Origin: Ammonifex thiophilus
Lineage (GTDB): Bacteria > Bacillota > Desulfotomaculia > Desulfotomaculales > Ammonificaceae
DNA length: 64,000 nt
NCBI RefSeq assembly: GCF_003368535.1
Contig: NZ_QSLN01000010.1
Coordinates: forward strand, 1 to 64,000
Direction: 5' to 3'
This document shows positions 30,437-39,510 of this stretch, in pieces. The stretch's first letter is position 1, and each line of letters begins with the position of its first letter. The notes under the pieces are model-generated. The model had not been told where the DNA came from. It searched no databases and saw only the letters and a list, made by a program, of their open reading frames with translations. A program made the position numbers and the translations under genes.

Positions 30437-31099
30437 CTAATGCCTCCTCGGAAGCCAGCGGGCCAGCAGAAGGACGCCTATCGCTCCCAGTATCTCCCCC
30501 GCCACCAGCCAGGGGCGGGAAACATAAATATACTTTTCTAGGAAGGGATCGGTCAAGATCAAGCCCGCCCCCACCTTACCCAGAAGGGCGGCGGCCAAGT
30601 AGCAGACCCAGGAGTAGCGGTCCATGAGGGCACAAACGAAGCTCGATCCTCCTACCACTAGGGGGATGCTCAGCCCCAGCCCCAAGGCGAGCAAGATAAT
30701 GTTCCCTTCAGCCACTGCCGCCACTGCCAGGATGTTATCGGTACTCATCGCCACATCGGCTATCACGATGAGTTTTATGGCTTCCCAAAAACTCCTTGCC
30801 GCTCCGGTGTTGTTGCCCACCGGGCAGCTCACGTTCTCCCGCAGAAGCTTCACCGCTATACCGAGCACGAGGATGCCCCCTATGAGCTTGAGCAGGGGCA
30901 GGAGCACAAGTTGCGACGCCACCGCCGTGAGGCCCACCCTTAAGGCTACTGCCAACCCCGCTCCCAAGAATATGCCCAGCAGGCGCTTGCGCCGGGGGAG
31001 ACGCCGCACCGCCATAGCGATGACACAGGCATTATCCCCCGCCAGCACAAGGTCGATGAGAACTATGCTCAGTACCCCCAGAAGGAATTCCTCGGACAA
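30437..31099 (-). CDS. TerC/YjbE-family integral membrane protein
   Basis: Membrane protein of the TerC family, members of which export manganese or support metalation of exported proteins. About seven hydrophobic segments; [20 protein letters not shown] and [20 protein letters not shown] carry the paired Asp/Asn motifs of the family. The start is TTG at 31099, eight bases after AGGAGGG, giving 220 residues. No yybP-ykoY riboswitch was recognised upstream; an imperfect ATCATaATGAT palindrome lies at 31146-31156. Confidence 0.85.
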   Translation of the reverse strand: MSEEFLLGVLSIVLIDLVLAGDNACVIAMAVRRLPRRKRLLGIFLGAGLAVALRVGLTAVASQLVLLPLLKLIGGILVLGIAVKLLRENVSCPVGNNTGAARSFWEAIKLIVIADVAMSTDNILAVAAVAEGNIILLALGLGLSIPLVVGGSSFVCALMDRYSWVCYLAAALLGKVGAGLILTDPFLEKYIYVSRPWLVAGEILGAIGVLLLARWLPRRH

Positions 31100-31145
31100 T
31101 CTAAATGCCCTCCTAACGCTCTTCGAAGGCTTGTTCTTCGCCGCA

Positions 31146-31156
31146 ATCATAATGAT
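31146..31156. other. Short palindrome ATCATaATGAT in the terC/thrC gap
   Basis: The 158-base gap between divergent terC and thrC contains this 11-base palindrome, resembling half of a Fur/MntR-type A/T-rich box. Only one copy is visible and it lies about 50 bases upstream of the terC start. A metal regulator would make sense for a TerC gene, but the evidence is weak. Confidence 0.25.
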
Positions 31157-31210
31157 ATCTATGTGGTTTTTCCAGCCGGCATAACGTTCCTTCCCTCTCC
31201 CCGCTCCTCT

Positions 31211-31219
31211 TGCTATACT
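31211..31219 (+). promoter_or_regulatory. Extended -10 promoter of thrC
   Basis: TGCTATACT is an extended -10 (TGn plus TATACT) ending 38 bases before the thrC start, with AAGGAGGGG in between. The -35 region 17 bases upstream (TTCCCT) is poor, which fits an extended -10 promoter. Confidence 0.5.
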
Positions 31220-31257
31220 AAGGTGGATACCAGAAGGATTAAGGAGGGGAAGTTTTA

Positions 31258-32760
31258 GTGCTTTACGAGAGTACGCGTGGGCAGGCGCCGCCGGTCAAAG
31301 CAGCGCAGACCATCCTGCAGGGGCTAGCTCCCGACGGCGGGCTTTACGTGCCCGAATTCTTTCCCCGGCTACGCCTTAGCTCCATTGAGGAACTGAGCCG
31401 CCGTTCCTATCCCGAGCAGGCGGTGCGCCTTATCTCCCTCTTCCTCACCGATTTTTCCCCTGCGGAAGTATCCTCTGCTGTCCTGGCTGCCTATAATCTT
31501 TTGAAGTTCGACACCGAAGAAATAGTCCCCCTCAAAGTGCTGGCTCCCGATACCGCTGTTCTAGAGCTCTGGCACGGCCCCACCCACGCCTTCAAGGATC
31601 TGGCCCTGACCCTCCTGCCCCATCTCATGACCCGGGCGGCGCAGAAGCTGGGACTGGAAAAAGAGATAGTCATCCTGGTAGCCACTTCGGGGGACACAGG
31701 CAAGGCCGCTCTGGAAAGTTTCCGGGACGTTCCCCAAACCAAGATAATTGTCTTTTTCCCCAGCGAAGGGGTAAGCGAGATCCAGAAAAGGCAGATGATA
31801 ACCCAGGAAGGAGAAAACACCTTTGTGGTAGCCGTGGAGGGAAACTTTGACGACGCCCAGAGCGGGGTCAAGCAACTCTTCGGCGACCCGGAGCTCCGCC
31901 GGAAGATGGAAAGCGCCGGGATGACCTTCTCCTCGGCCAACTCTATCAACTGGGGAAGGCTTCTCCCGCAGATAGTCTACTACTTCAGCGCTTATGCCCG
32001 CCTCCTGCGGGACAAGCTCATCCGCCACGGTGAGGAGATCAACTTCGTAGTCCCTACCGGCAACTTCGGCAATATCCTGGCTGGTTTCCTGGCGCGGGAA
32101 ATGGGGCTTCCGGTGAAAAGGCTGATCTTGGCCGCCAACGCCAACAACGTGCTCACCGACTTTATTAATACCGGGGTCTATGACCGCCGCCGCCCCTTTC
32201 ACCGCACCATTTCCCCCTCCATGGACATCCTGATCTCCAGCAACCTGGAAAGGCTTCTCTACCTAGCCACCGACCGGAACGCGGAGAAGGTGCGGCAGTG
32301 GATGACCTCCCTCGCCAGAACGGGCGTTTACCAGGTCGACCAGGCCACCCACGAGCGGATAAAGCAGGTCTTCTGGTCCTCCTGGGCAAGCGATGACGAG
32401 ACTCTGGCGGCCATAAGGGACGCCTATACCCGATACGGCTACCTTCTCGATCCGCACACCGGCGTAGCCTGGCACGTCTTCAACCGCTACCGGGAAGAGA
32501 CGGGGGACAGCACCAGGACCGTGATCCTTTCCACCGCCAGCCCCTTCAAGTTCGCCCGGGACGTCATCCGTGCCTTGGCCCCCGAAAGGCTGGCCGGCAA
32601 AGAAGAGTTTTCCCTACTTAATCTTCTGGCCGAGCTTACCGGCTGGCCCATACCCCGGGGACTGCAAGGACTGGAAAGCAAGCCTATCCGGCACACACGC
32701 AAAGTGACCCGGGAAAAAATGCGGGACGTAGTGGAGGAAATCCTGGGCCTCACACCTTAA
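31258..32760 (+). CDS. thrC: Threonine synthase
   Basis: PLP enzyme converting O-phosphohomoserine to threonine. YESTRGQAPPVKAAQTILQGLAPDGGLYVPE is the long-form N-terminus; the PLP lysine is in HGPTHAFKDLAL; ATSGDTGKAALE and VPTGNFGNILAG are family motifs. 500 residues, matching the long form also found in enteric bacteria. GTG start after AAGGAGGGG. Its end overlaps the convergent ychF-like gene by 11 bases. No homoserine genes nearby. Confidence 0.95.
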   Translation: MLYESTRGQAPPVKAAQTILQGLAPDGGLYVPEFFPRLRLSSIEELSRRSYPEQAVRLISLFLTDFSPAEVSSAVLAAYNLLKFDTEEIVPLKVLAPDTAVLELWHGPTHAFKDLALTLLPHLMTRAAQKLGLEKEIVILVATSGDTGKAALESFRDVPQTKIIVFFPSEGVSEIQKRQMITQEGENTFVVAVEGNFDDAQSGVKQLFGDPELRRKMESAGMTFSSANSINWGRLLPQIVYYFSAYARLLRDKLIRHGEEINFVVPTGNFGNILAGFLAREMGLPVKRLILAANANNVLTDFINTGVYDRRRPFHRTISPSMDILISSNLERLLYLATDRNAEKVRQWMTSLARTGVYQVDQATHERIKQVFWSSWASDDETLAAIRDAYTRYGYLLDPHTGVAWHVFNRYREETGDSTRTVILSTASPFKFARDVIRALAPERLAGKEEFSLLNLLAELTGWPIPRGLQGLESKPIRHTRKVTREKMRDVVEEILGLTP

Positions 32761-33826
32761 AGCGGAAGTAAATAACGTCGCCGTCCCTCACCCGGTAGTC
32801 CTTCCCCTCCAGGCGCAAAAGGCCGGCCTCGCGCACCTTAGCCGGCGAGCCCAGCCGCTTCAAGTCCTCGAAGTTAAAGACCTCCGCCCGGATGAAGCCC
32901 CGCTCGATGTCCGAGTGCACCTTCCCGGCCGCTTCCCGGGCGGTGGTTCCTTCTCTTATTGGCCAAGCCCGCACCTCGTCTTCGCCCACCGTAAAGAAAG
33001 AAATGAGACCTAAGCTCCGGTAAGCCGCCCGCGCCAGCCGGGCTATCCCGGGCTCCGTCAGGCCCAGATCGGTCATGAAAAGCTCCTGCTCCTCCGGCGG
33101 AAGAGAGGCTATTTCCTTCTCTATCTGCGCCGCCACCTCCACCAGCGGTATGCCGCGGGCGTTTGCCTCGCGCAGAAGCTCTTCCTTCCCTTCGTACCCC
33201 TCCTTGAGACCCCGCTCGTCCACGTTCACCGCCAGGATGATAGGCTTGACGGTAAGAAAGCCGTAATTGGCGAAGATAGGTCCCTCCTCCGGGGAAAGGG
33301 TGAGCTTCTGTAAGAGTTCTTCCTGCTCCAAGATTTCCCGGCAGCGCTCCAGCAGTTGAACCTCCACTTCTTTATCCCGCCGGGCCTTCTTCCCCTCGCG
33401 AAGCCGCTCCAGGCGCTTCTCCACCAAGCTGTAATCCGCCAGCCAGAGCTCGGCCAGAATCTCCCGAAACTCCTCTGTCGGGCTCATCTTCTCGAAGTAA
33501 AAGGGAAGGTCGGGATGGTTGAAAGCGCGGACCACAAAGCAGAGCGCATCGGCGCTGCGCACCTCTTCCAAGAAGCGGATACGCGCCTCCTTTTCCCCTT
33601 GCCGGGGGTCGAGGCCGGGTATGTCCTTGAAATCTATCCGGGCGGGAGTGACTTTGCGGGGCTGGTAGAGAGAAGCCAAGAAGTCGAGGCGGCTGTCAGG
33701 AACCGGCGCCGAACCCCGCCTTACCCTAGGCTCGCTGCCGGGACCGGTGGGAGCTTTAGCCCCGGTCAGAAGATTGAAAAGGGTGGTCTTACCTACCAGC
33801 GGAAGCCCGACGATGCCTATCTCCAA
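32750..33826 (-). CDS. YchF/OLA1-family P-loop NTPase (DUF933)
   Basis: TRAFAC-class NTPase of the YchF family. GLPLVGKTT is the P-loop, DIPGLDP the switch region, NVDE the altered base-specificity motif (NxxE, expected for ATP rather than GTP), and the C-terminus is a TGS-like domain. 358 residues from TTG at 33826, where AAAGGAG lies upstream; TTG at 33862 would start almost at the predicted transcript start. The G1 motif LVGKTT and extra PTGPGSEPRV segment suggest a paralogue diverged from the standard NVGKST form, so I leave the gene name open. Confidence 0.85.
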   Translation of the reverse strand: MEIGIVGLPLVGKTTLFNLLTGAKAPTGPGSEPRVRRGSAPVPDSRLDFLASLYQPRKVTPARIDFKDIPGLDPRQGEKEARIRFLEEVRSADALCFVVRAFNHPDLPFYFEKMSPTEEFREILAELWLADYSLVEKRLERLREGKKARRDKEVEVQLLERCREILEQEELLQKLTLSPEEGPIFANYGFLTVKPIILAVNVDERGLKEGYEGKEELLREANARGIPLVEVAAQIEKEIASLPPEEQELFMTDLGLTEPGIARLARAAYRSLGLISFFTVGEDEVRAWPIREGTTAREAAGKVHSDIERGFIRAEVFNFEDLKRLGSPAKVREAGLLRLEGKDYRVRDGDVIYFRFKV

Positions 33827-33875
33827 AACTCGTTCCACTCCTTTCGCAAGGCTGCTGGTCAAAAGGCTGGATACT

Positions 33876-33904
33876 AGTCTAACACGCTAAGTTTTGGGAT
33901 ACAA
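33876..33904 (-). promoter_or_regulatory. Candidate promoter of the YchF-like gene
   Basis: TTGTAT (33899-33904) and TAGACT (33876-33881) on the minus strand are 17 bases apart. Both boxes are moderate. Transcription would begin near 33869, which favours the downstream TTG start at 33826. Confidence 0.4.
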
Positions 33905-33917
33905 CGCACAAGAATAC

Positions 33918-33940
33918 GCCCCTCTTGGTTTACGAGGGGC
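33918..33940. terminator. Possible hairpin terminator of the lactate operon
   Basis: GCCCCTC (33918-33924) pairs with GAGGGGC (33934-33940) around a 9-base loop, in the gap downstream of the LUD fusion gene. On the minus strand it is followed by GTATTCTTG, a weak U-run, so termination may be inefficient or the hairpin may serve only as an RNA stop. Confidence 0.45.
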
Positions 33941-33982
33941 TACAGGGTTATAAAAGCGGAGCCTAGGCGCAAAGAGGGATGG

Positions 33983-36115
33983 TTATAGGGCCAAGGGGTA
34001 TTTGAGGCTTTCGGCCAAGATTTCGGCAGTGTGCTTGGCTTTGCCTGAAAAGACGCTGCCAATCTGCCAGAGACAACCCGGACAGTCCAGAGCCACGGTT
34101 TCCGCTCCACTTCCTTCGATCGCCTGAAGCTTGCGCTTTAGAATGGCCCGCGAGAGTTCGGGAAACTTCAGCGTGAAGGAGCCGCCGAAGCCACAGCAGA
34201 GCTCCGGCGGGGCCATTTCCTTGAGCTCCGCCCCACCTGCCAGCAAAAGCTCCCGGGGAGCGCGGTCGGCCCGCAGGGTGTATTTCAGGTGGCAGGAATC
34301 GTGGTAGGTGATCCTCTCCCTTATGGGAGCTAAGATGGGCAGAATTTCTTCCCGGCGCTCCCATACGAAGGAGGAAAAGTCGGTCACCTTCTCCGCCAGC
34401 ACCCGGGCAAGCTCCGCCCACTTGGCGTCCCCCTTCAGCACCTCCGGGTAAAGGTACTTGAGGGCTACGGTACAGGTGGGGCAGGCTGTGATCACGGCCT
34501 CCGCCTCAATTTCAGCCAAAGCAGCCAGGTTTTGCTGAGCCAAGCGGGCAAAGGTACCCGGCAAGCCCGCCTGCCAGACAGGAAAACCACAGCAGCCCTG
34601 CCCTTTCGGGTGCACCAGCTCCCAGCCCATAGCCGCCAGCACCCGGTCCACCGCCTCCCCGATCCTGGGAAAGACGTAGTCGATAAGGCAGCCGGAGAAA
34701 AAGAGCACCTTCCCCCGGGGACTTTGGGGCCGGGGCAGGCGAGCCGTACGGTCCCGGAAGGGAACTAAGCTTAAAGGCGGTAAAGCCCGCCCCTCGGTAA
34801 GCTCTGGGAAAAAGGGCAAGCGGCAGAGCTTCCCCTCCTTCACCCAGGGAGCCTGAAGCCGGGCGGCGGTTCTCAAAAAGGTGTGGAAAAGGCGGCGCCG
34901 AGGTAAGATTCCTGCCAAAGCCACCCGAGCAGCCGGCCCTACTCCCTTCTTCGCCACCACCCTCCGCCGGAGCTCCTCAATGAGCCCAGGGAGATCAATG
35001 TTTGCCGAGCAGTACTCCCGGCAGCGCTGGCATCCAAGACAGAGTTCCTGCAGCTGCGCCGCCTCTTCAAAGCCGGTGAAGAAGGCCGTGAGGATGACCC
35101 CAATACCGCCGGTGTAGACCGCGCCGAAAGTCCCGCCCAGCTGCTGATAAACCGGGCAGACGTTAAGGCAGGCCGCACAGCGTATGCACTTGAGCGCCTC
35201 CCGGAAGACGGGATCGGCGGCCATGCGGGTCCGCCCGTTATCGAGCAGAATGATGTGTAGTTCTTTTTGCGGAAGGTAGTTGCCTTCTGGATCTACGGCA
35301 GGAACGGAGCCGGTAATTAGAGTAACGTAGCTGGTCAGGATCTGGGCCGTAGCACTCCGGGGAAGAACTTCCAGCACGGGCACGATATCCACCAGACGGG
35401 GCACCAGCTTCTCCAGCCCCACCACTACCACGTGCACCGGCGGCAAGGTGGTGGTAAGGCGAGCGTTGCCCTCGTTGGTCAGAATCACCAGGGTACCTGT
35501 TTCGGCCACCGCCAGATTGGCCCCGGAAATACCCATCCAGGCGCCCAAAAACTTCTTGCGCAGCTCCCGCCGGGCCAGCTTCACCATCCGGCCGATGTCC
35601 GGCTCCACTTCCACCCCCAGCTTTTCCCGGAAGATCTCTGCCACCTCCTGCCGGCTCAGGTGAATGGCCGGCATCACCAGATGAGAAGGACGCTGGCCGG
35701 AAAGCTGAATGATCCACTCTCCCAGATCAGTTTCCACCACTTCCAGGCCTTGCTGCTGCAGGTAGCGGTTAAGGTGGAGCTCTTCGGTGGCCATGGACTT
35801 GGACTTCACCACGGTCTCGATCCCCTTGGCGCGCGCCAGATCGGCTATGTAGGCTCTTGCCTCCTCGGCGCTGGCCGCTCGGTAGACTACCGCCCCCCGC
35901 CTGGTGGCCTCCCGAGTAAACTGCTCGGCCAGCTCCTCCAGCCGAGCAATGGTCTCCTCCTTGATCTGCGCTACCTTTTGGCGCAGGGTAGCAAAATCCT
36001 TGCCGGCGTAGGCTTTCTCACGCGCTATCACATAGTTGTCGGCAAAATGGGTGAGGGCCCAGCTCACACGCCGGTTGGCCAAAGCCTTCTTCACCTTTTC
36101 CCGGAGCTCATTCAT
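33983..36115 (-). CDS. LUD/ferredoxin/CCG fusion protein, lactate dehydrogenase subunit LdhH-like (LutB-LutA type)
   Basis: 710-residue iron-sulfur protein combining modules usually split between LutB and LutA. Residues about 1-300 form the LUD domain (AVAETGTLVILTNEGNARL); two 4Fe-4S motifs follow (CxxCxxCxxxC at 310-320 and at 359-369); the C-terminal third has two CCG domains (GQGCCGFP, ELCCGFGG). Such fusions oxidise lactate together with a GlcD-type flavoprotein in anaerobes. ATG at 36115 overlaps the lutC-like stop; an earlier frame start lacks support. Confidence 0.88.
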   Translation of the reverse strand: MNELREKVKKALANRRVSWALTHFADNYVIAREKAYAGKDFATLRQKVAQIKEETIARLEELAEQFTREATRRGAVVYRAASAEEARAYIADLARAKGIETVVKSKSMATEELHLNRYLQQQGLEVVETDLGEWIIQLSGQRPSHLVMPAIHLSRQEVAEIFREKLGVEVEPDIGRMVKLARRELRKKFLGAWMGISGANLAVAETGTLVILTNEGNARLTTTLPPVHVVVVGLEKLVPRLVDIVPVLEVLPRSATAQILTSYVTLITGSVPAVDPEGNYLPQKELHIILLDNGRTRMAADPVFREALKCIRCAACLNVCPVYQQLGGTFGAVYTGGIGVILTAFFTGFEEAAQLQELCLGCQRCREYCSANIDLPGLIEELRRRVVAKKGVGPAARVALAGILPRRRLFHTFLRTAARLQAPWVKEGKLCRLPFFPELTEGRALPPLSLVPFRDRTARLPRPQSPRGKVLFFSGCLIDYVFPRIGEAVDRVLAAMGWELVHPKGQGCCGFPVWQAGLPGTFARLAQQNLAALAEIEAEAVITACPTCTVALKYLYPEVLKGDAKWAELARVLAEKVTDFSSFVWERREEILPILAPIRERITYHDSCHLKYTLRADRAPRELLLAGGAELKEMAPPELCCGFGGSFTLKFPELSRAILKRKLQAIEGSGAETVALDCPGCLWQIGSVFSGKAKHTAEILAESLKYPLAL

Positions 36116-36677
36116 GCGAACACACTTCCTCCTCCCCCAACAAGACAATCAACAGACGTCCCGGTCCATGCACTCCAACGGTAAGCACCCGTTCGATATC
36201 CGCCGTGCGGCTGGGCCCGGAAACAAAGGCCAGGTAACCGGGAATCTCTCCCCTTGTAAGCCAATAATTTAGTGCTTCCTCCAGGTTAGCCACCAGTCCC
36301 CTTACCGGCACCAGGGCCAGGTGCACCAGAGGAAGCATGGAAAAAAGCCTGGTGTCAAGCTCGGTGGCATCGTGAACCAGGGTTCCCGTCTCGGCTACGG
36401 CCAGTTCAAAAGCGGTGATACCCATCTCGGCCGTCTCGGCCTGCTCCCGGAGGGAGCCTTTGACCAACTCGGCCCCGGCCGCTTCGATCACAGGGATCAG
36501 GTCCAGAGAAGCCAGGAGCGGAGAGGAAGCCAGGGCCACGCGCCGTACCCCAGTGCTCTCAATGATCTCCTTGACCAAAGCTCTGGCCTCCCCCGGGCTG
36601 CTGGCCCGGTAAACCTCGGCTCCCAGTAGCCGTGCCTGAGCAGAAAAAGCCGAGATGAGTTCCTCGCGCTCCGCCAA
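36108..36677 (-). CDS. LutC/YkgG-like LUD domain protein
   Basis: 189-residue protein of the LUD family. VALASSPLLASLDLI, ITAFELAVAETGTLVHDA and PLVHLALVPV are the family landmarks. LutC is required for lactate use with LutA and LutB in Bacillus. Its stop overlaps the start of the fusion gene by eight bases, and it follows lctP after 18 bases, so all three are one operon. The fusion partner already contains a LUD domain, so the locus encodes two. Confidence 0.87.
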   Translation of the reverse strand: MAEREELISAFSAQARLLGAEVYRASSPGEARALVKEIIESTGVRRVALASSPLLASLDLIPVIEAAGAELVKGSLREQAETAEMGITAFELAVAETGTLVHDATELDTRLFSMLPLVHLALVPVRGLVANLEEALNYWLTRGEIPGYLAFVSGPSRTADIERVLTVGVHGPGRLLIVLLGEEEVCSHE

Positions 36678-36695
36678 AACTCTTCCCTCCAGAAC

Positions 36696-38423
36696 TTATT
36701 TCCTTTGCCGGTAAGCCGCCACTCCCAGAACCAAAAGGAGCAAAAGCGAACCTAGAAGCAAGCTCAGTCCTTGAGACAGAGCCTGCGGAGTGGCCGCTAC
36801 TTTAGCCGCCGGCACCGGCGGCGGAATTATCCCCGGGAAGAGATAAGCCTGCAAGGTGGCGATTACCCCAATGATAGCCGTGAACAAGATGCTGTGGAGC
36901 ACACAGAAGCGGAAAAGCTCGCTTTCTTTGCCCACCAGGCCGGTGGCACCCGTACCCACAGCTATACTCTGCAGGGAGATCATCTTCCCCGCCACCCCGC
37001 CACTGCTGTTGGTGGCTATGGTAAGCACCGGGTTAAGCCCCAGGCCCTCAGCGGTTATCTGCTGCATTTTGCAGAAGAGGGCATTGGAAGAGGTGTCGCT
37101 ACCGGTAATGACCACCCCTAACCAGCCAAGGAAGGCGGACATGAAGGGGAAGAGGGCGCCCGTCACGGTGAAGGCCTTACCTAAAGTAGGGGTCATGCCG
37201 GACCAGTTGGCCACAAAAGCGAAGCTCAAAACAGCAGCGATGGTCAGGAGGGCGAAGCGCAGATCCCTAAGGGTCTTGAGGAAAACCTCTACAAACTGGC
37301 CGACGCTCACCCGCAGAACGATGGCGCTGATGATGGCCGCGATCAGGATAGCTGTGCCTCCGGCGGAAAGCCAGTTGAAGTTGTAGACCACCGATAGAGG
37401 CTTACCGCCAGCGATGATAGCCTGATCAAGTCCATTGAAGACTATTTTTATCGTGACCTTATCCAGCAGGGCCTTAACCGGCTTAAGACCCCAGTCGCTG
37501 ATAAGTATCATCAAGGCAATGAAGGGAAACCAGGCTCTGAAAACTTCCCCAGCCGAATATTTTTCGGCCTTCAGTGTGGCTGGGGGCTCGTCAGAAAAGC
37601 GCCAAATAGTGGGGGGCTGCCACACACGCAGAAGAACCACCAGCGCCAAGATGGAGACCAGCGCCGAGGCGACGTCGGGCAACATGGGGGTCATATAATT
37701 GGAGGTGAACCATTGGGTCAGAGCGAAAGAAACCCCACTTACTAGAATGGCTGGCCAAACCTCCAGCGCTCCCCGCCAGCCGGCCATGATCAAAACCAGC
37801 CAGAAAGGAAGGAAAATGGAAAGAAACGGCAGCTGGCGACCTACCATCTGGCTTATGGCCATGTCGTCGATACCGGTCACCGCTCCAGCAGTAATGATAG
37901 GGATACCGATGCCTCCGAACGCTACCGGCGCTGTGTTGGCGATAAGACATATGCCCGCAGCGTAAAGAGGGTTAAAGCCCAGGCCGGCCAGCATAGCCGC
38001 AGTTATGGCCACCGGAGTGCCGAAACCCGCCGCTCCTTCTAGGAAAGCACCGAAAGAGAAGGCTATGAGCAACGCCTGGAGGCGGCGATCTTCGGTGATG
38101 GTGGCGATGGAGCCTCTGATGATTTCAAACTGCCCCGTCTTGACCGTCAAGTTATAAAGAAAAACTGCTGCTATTACTATCCAGCCTATAGGGAAAAGGC
38201 CCATCAAAGCCCCGTAAAGAGCGGTTAAAAAAACCATTTTCGCGGGCATTCCGTGAAGAGAAAGGGCCAAAAGAACAGCCAGAAGAAGGGTGAGAAGACC
38301 CGCCACGTGGCCCTTCATGCGCCAAAAAGCCAGGGCGCAAAAGAGAAAGATTATCGGTAAAGCATCGAGCAAAGCCGAAAGCCACAAGTTACCCAGCGGA
38401 TTTACCGCCTGCGTCCAGGTCAC
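36696..38423 (-). CDS. L-lactate permease (LctP family)
   Basis: Lactate/glycolate:H+ symporter with about 13 membrane segments. The N-terminus WTQAVNPLGNLWLSALLDALPI and GAFLEGAAGFGTPVAITAAML and TGSDTSSNALFCKMQQ are diagnostic. The GTG at 38421-38423, after GGGAGGAAATGCG, gives 575 residues; the frame is open upstream to 38474. First structural gene after the operators, supplying substrate for the downstream LUD proteins and for GlcD/GlcF. Confidence 0.94.
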   Translation of the reverse strand: MTWTQAVNPLGNLWLSALLDALPIIFLFCALAFWRMKGHVAGLLTLLLAVLLALSLHGMPAKMVFLTALYGALMGLFPIGWIVIAAVFLYNLTVKTGQFEIIRGSIATITEDRRLQALLIAFSFGAFLEGAAGFGTPVAITAAMLAGLGFNPLYAAGICLIANTAPVAFGGIGIPIITAGAVTGIDDMAISQMVGRQLPFLSIFLPFWLVLIMAGWRGALEVWPAILVSGVSFALTQWFTSNYMTPMLPDVASALVSILALVVLLRVWQPPTIWRFSDEPPATLKAEKYSAGEVFRAWFPFIALMILISDWGLKPVKALLDKVTIKIVFNGLDQAIIAGGKPLSVVYNFNWLSAGGTAILIAAIISAIVLRVSVGQFVEVFLKTLRDLRFALLTIAAVLSFAFVANWSGMTPTLGKAFTVTGALFPFMSAFLGWLGVVITGSDTSSNALFCKMQQITAEGLGLNPVLTIATNSSGGVAGKMISLQSIAVGTGATGLVGKESELFRFCVLHSILFTAIIGVIATLQAYLFPGIIPPPVPAAKVAATPQALSQGLSLLLGSLLLLLVLGVAAYRQRK

Positions 38424-38524
38424 CGCATTTCCTCCCTTCTCTCCTTCCTCCAAATCGCTTCTGGGGAAAAGCACTGAGAAGCCCTTTTGCTCTCACCTCC
38501 TGAGCTAAGGACAAATTTTTGATC

Positions 38525-38534
38525 ACCATATGGT
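38525..38534. promoter_or_regulatory. Secondary palindrome ACCATATGGT near the lctP operator
   Basis: A perfect 10-base palindrome with ACC/GGT arms like the main operator, starting 12 bases from it and on the lctP side. It could be a second, weaker site for the same regulator. Confidence 0.35.
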
Positions 38535-38536
38535 TG

Positions 38537-38551
38537 AATGGTCTGACCATT
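38537..38551. promoter_or_regulatory. FadR-family operator upstream of lctP
   Basis: AATGGTCTGACCATT is a perfect 15-base palindrome with a central base, matching the TGGTCnGACCA form bound by GntR/FadR-type regulators such as LldR and PdhR. It lies in the 211-base gap between the regulator gene and lctP, about 115 bases before the lctP start. Confidence 0.75.
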
Positions 38552-38634
38552 AATACAATTCGACCTAAGGAGGCTCATTTCCTTTCGCCATTGGGGATGT
38601 ATTTTTGACCGTTCGGGGAGAAAAAATTAACCAC

Positions 38635-39360
38635 TCAGGCGTGCTTAAGCAGGCGGGCCAGCTCCACTTCCACCTTCCACAGGTGCTGGTACATTATCTC
38701 CCGCGCCCGAAACTTATCCCGGGCAGCCACGGCCAGATAAATTTCCCGGTGCTCTTCAAAAAGGCGCTGCGTAGTGCCGGCGGTAGCCGAAAGCCAGAGG
38801 GCTCGGGTGATGCGTAAGGTCTGGCCTATGATCTCCTGAATGGTGTTCATCAAACTGCTGATTAGGGGGTTGCAGCTAGCCTGAGCCAGCGTGAGGTGAA
38901 AACGCAGGTCTAGCTGCGCCGCTTTCTCCCCCTCTCCCTGAGGGAGAGTGGCTTCCATCTCTTCAATTATCTGCTCCAGCTCCCGCAGGAGCTCCGGCGG
39001 ACACCTCTCGGCGGCCAGACCCGCTGCCTCCACTTCCAGAGCCTTGCGCACCTCCAGGATGTTCTGTACTTTGTCCTTCTCTAAGAGCAAGATAAAAACC
39101 AGAGGCTCGATGACGGCATTGGGCTCAGGCCGCTTGATGAAGATGCCTTCCCCGTGTTTTATCTCCAGGATGCCAGCCAGGTTCAACGCCGAGAGCGCTT
39201 CACGCACCGAGGCCCGGCTAACCTGTAGTCTTTCCGAGAGTTCCCTCTCGGTTAAAAGCTTGTCCCCCGGTGCCAGTTGCCCCTCTATGATAAGTGTCTT
39301 TATTTGCTCCAGGATACCTTCGGAGGTGCGCCTGGTCTTAACAGGCTTAAGCCCTTTCAT
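38635..39360 (-). CDS. GntR/FadR-family transcriptional regulator (LldR/LutR-like)
   Basis: DNA-binding regulator of 241 residues: winged helix at about 10-75 (ILEQIKTLIIEGQLAPGDKLLTERELSERLQVSRASVREAL) and an FCD ligand-binding domain from about 90, with metal-ligand candidates in DLRFHLTLAQ, EEHREIY and MYQHLWKVE. By position between lctP and glcDF, and with palindromic sites before both units, it most likely senses lactate or glycolate. Ligand specificity is inferred. Confidence 0.9.
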   Translation of the reverse strand: MKGLKPVKTRRTSEGILEQIKTLIIEGQLAPGDKLLTERELSERLQVSRASVREALSALNLAGILEIKHGEGIFIKRPEPNAVIEPLVFILLLEKDKVQNILEVRKALEVEAAGLAAERCPPELLRELEQIIEEMEATLPQGEGEKAAQLDLRFHLTLAQASCNPLISSLMNTIQEIIGQTLRITRALWLSATAGTTQRLFEEHREIYLAVAARDKFRAREIMYQHLWKVEVELARLLKHA

Positions 39361-39402
39361 GCAATCTCATGCTCCTTGCTAGTTTTTCGGACAGTCGCTT
39401 AA

Positions 39403-39411
39403 ATTATACCA
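39403..39411 (-). promoter_or_regulatory. Extended -10 promoter of the FadR-family gene
   Basis: On the minus strand TGGTATAAT gives a perfect TATAAT with a TGn extension, about 45 bases before the regulator start. No good -35 is seen. The overlapping TGGT is half of the operator motif, so autoregulation is possible. Confidence 0.55.
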
Positions 39412-39462
39412 CACGGGGGGAACCAGCAGGAGAAAGAGGGAAGAAAGAGAATTGCTTAAAGA

Positions 39463-39475
39463 GTGGTCATACCAC
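39463..39475. promoter_or_regulatory. FadR-family operator upstream of glcD
   Basis: GTGGTCATACCAC is a 13-base palindrome with TGGT/ACCA arms and a 3-base centre, close to the lctP site. It lies 35 bases before the glcD start and falls between a weak TTGCTT (39452-39457) and a possible -10 (39475-39481), where binding would block transcription. Confidence 0.6.
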
Positions 39476-39510
39476 CAGATTACTTAACCAATACTCGAAG
39501 GGGGATTCCT

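Noticed and set aside
30437-31257. yybP-ykoY manganese riboswitch before the TerC gene
   Set aside because: TerC genes often carry one, but the conserved core could not be found on the minus strand; only a short palindrome is visible.
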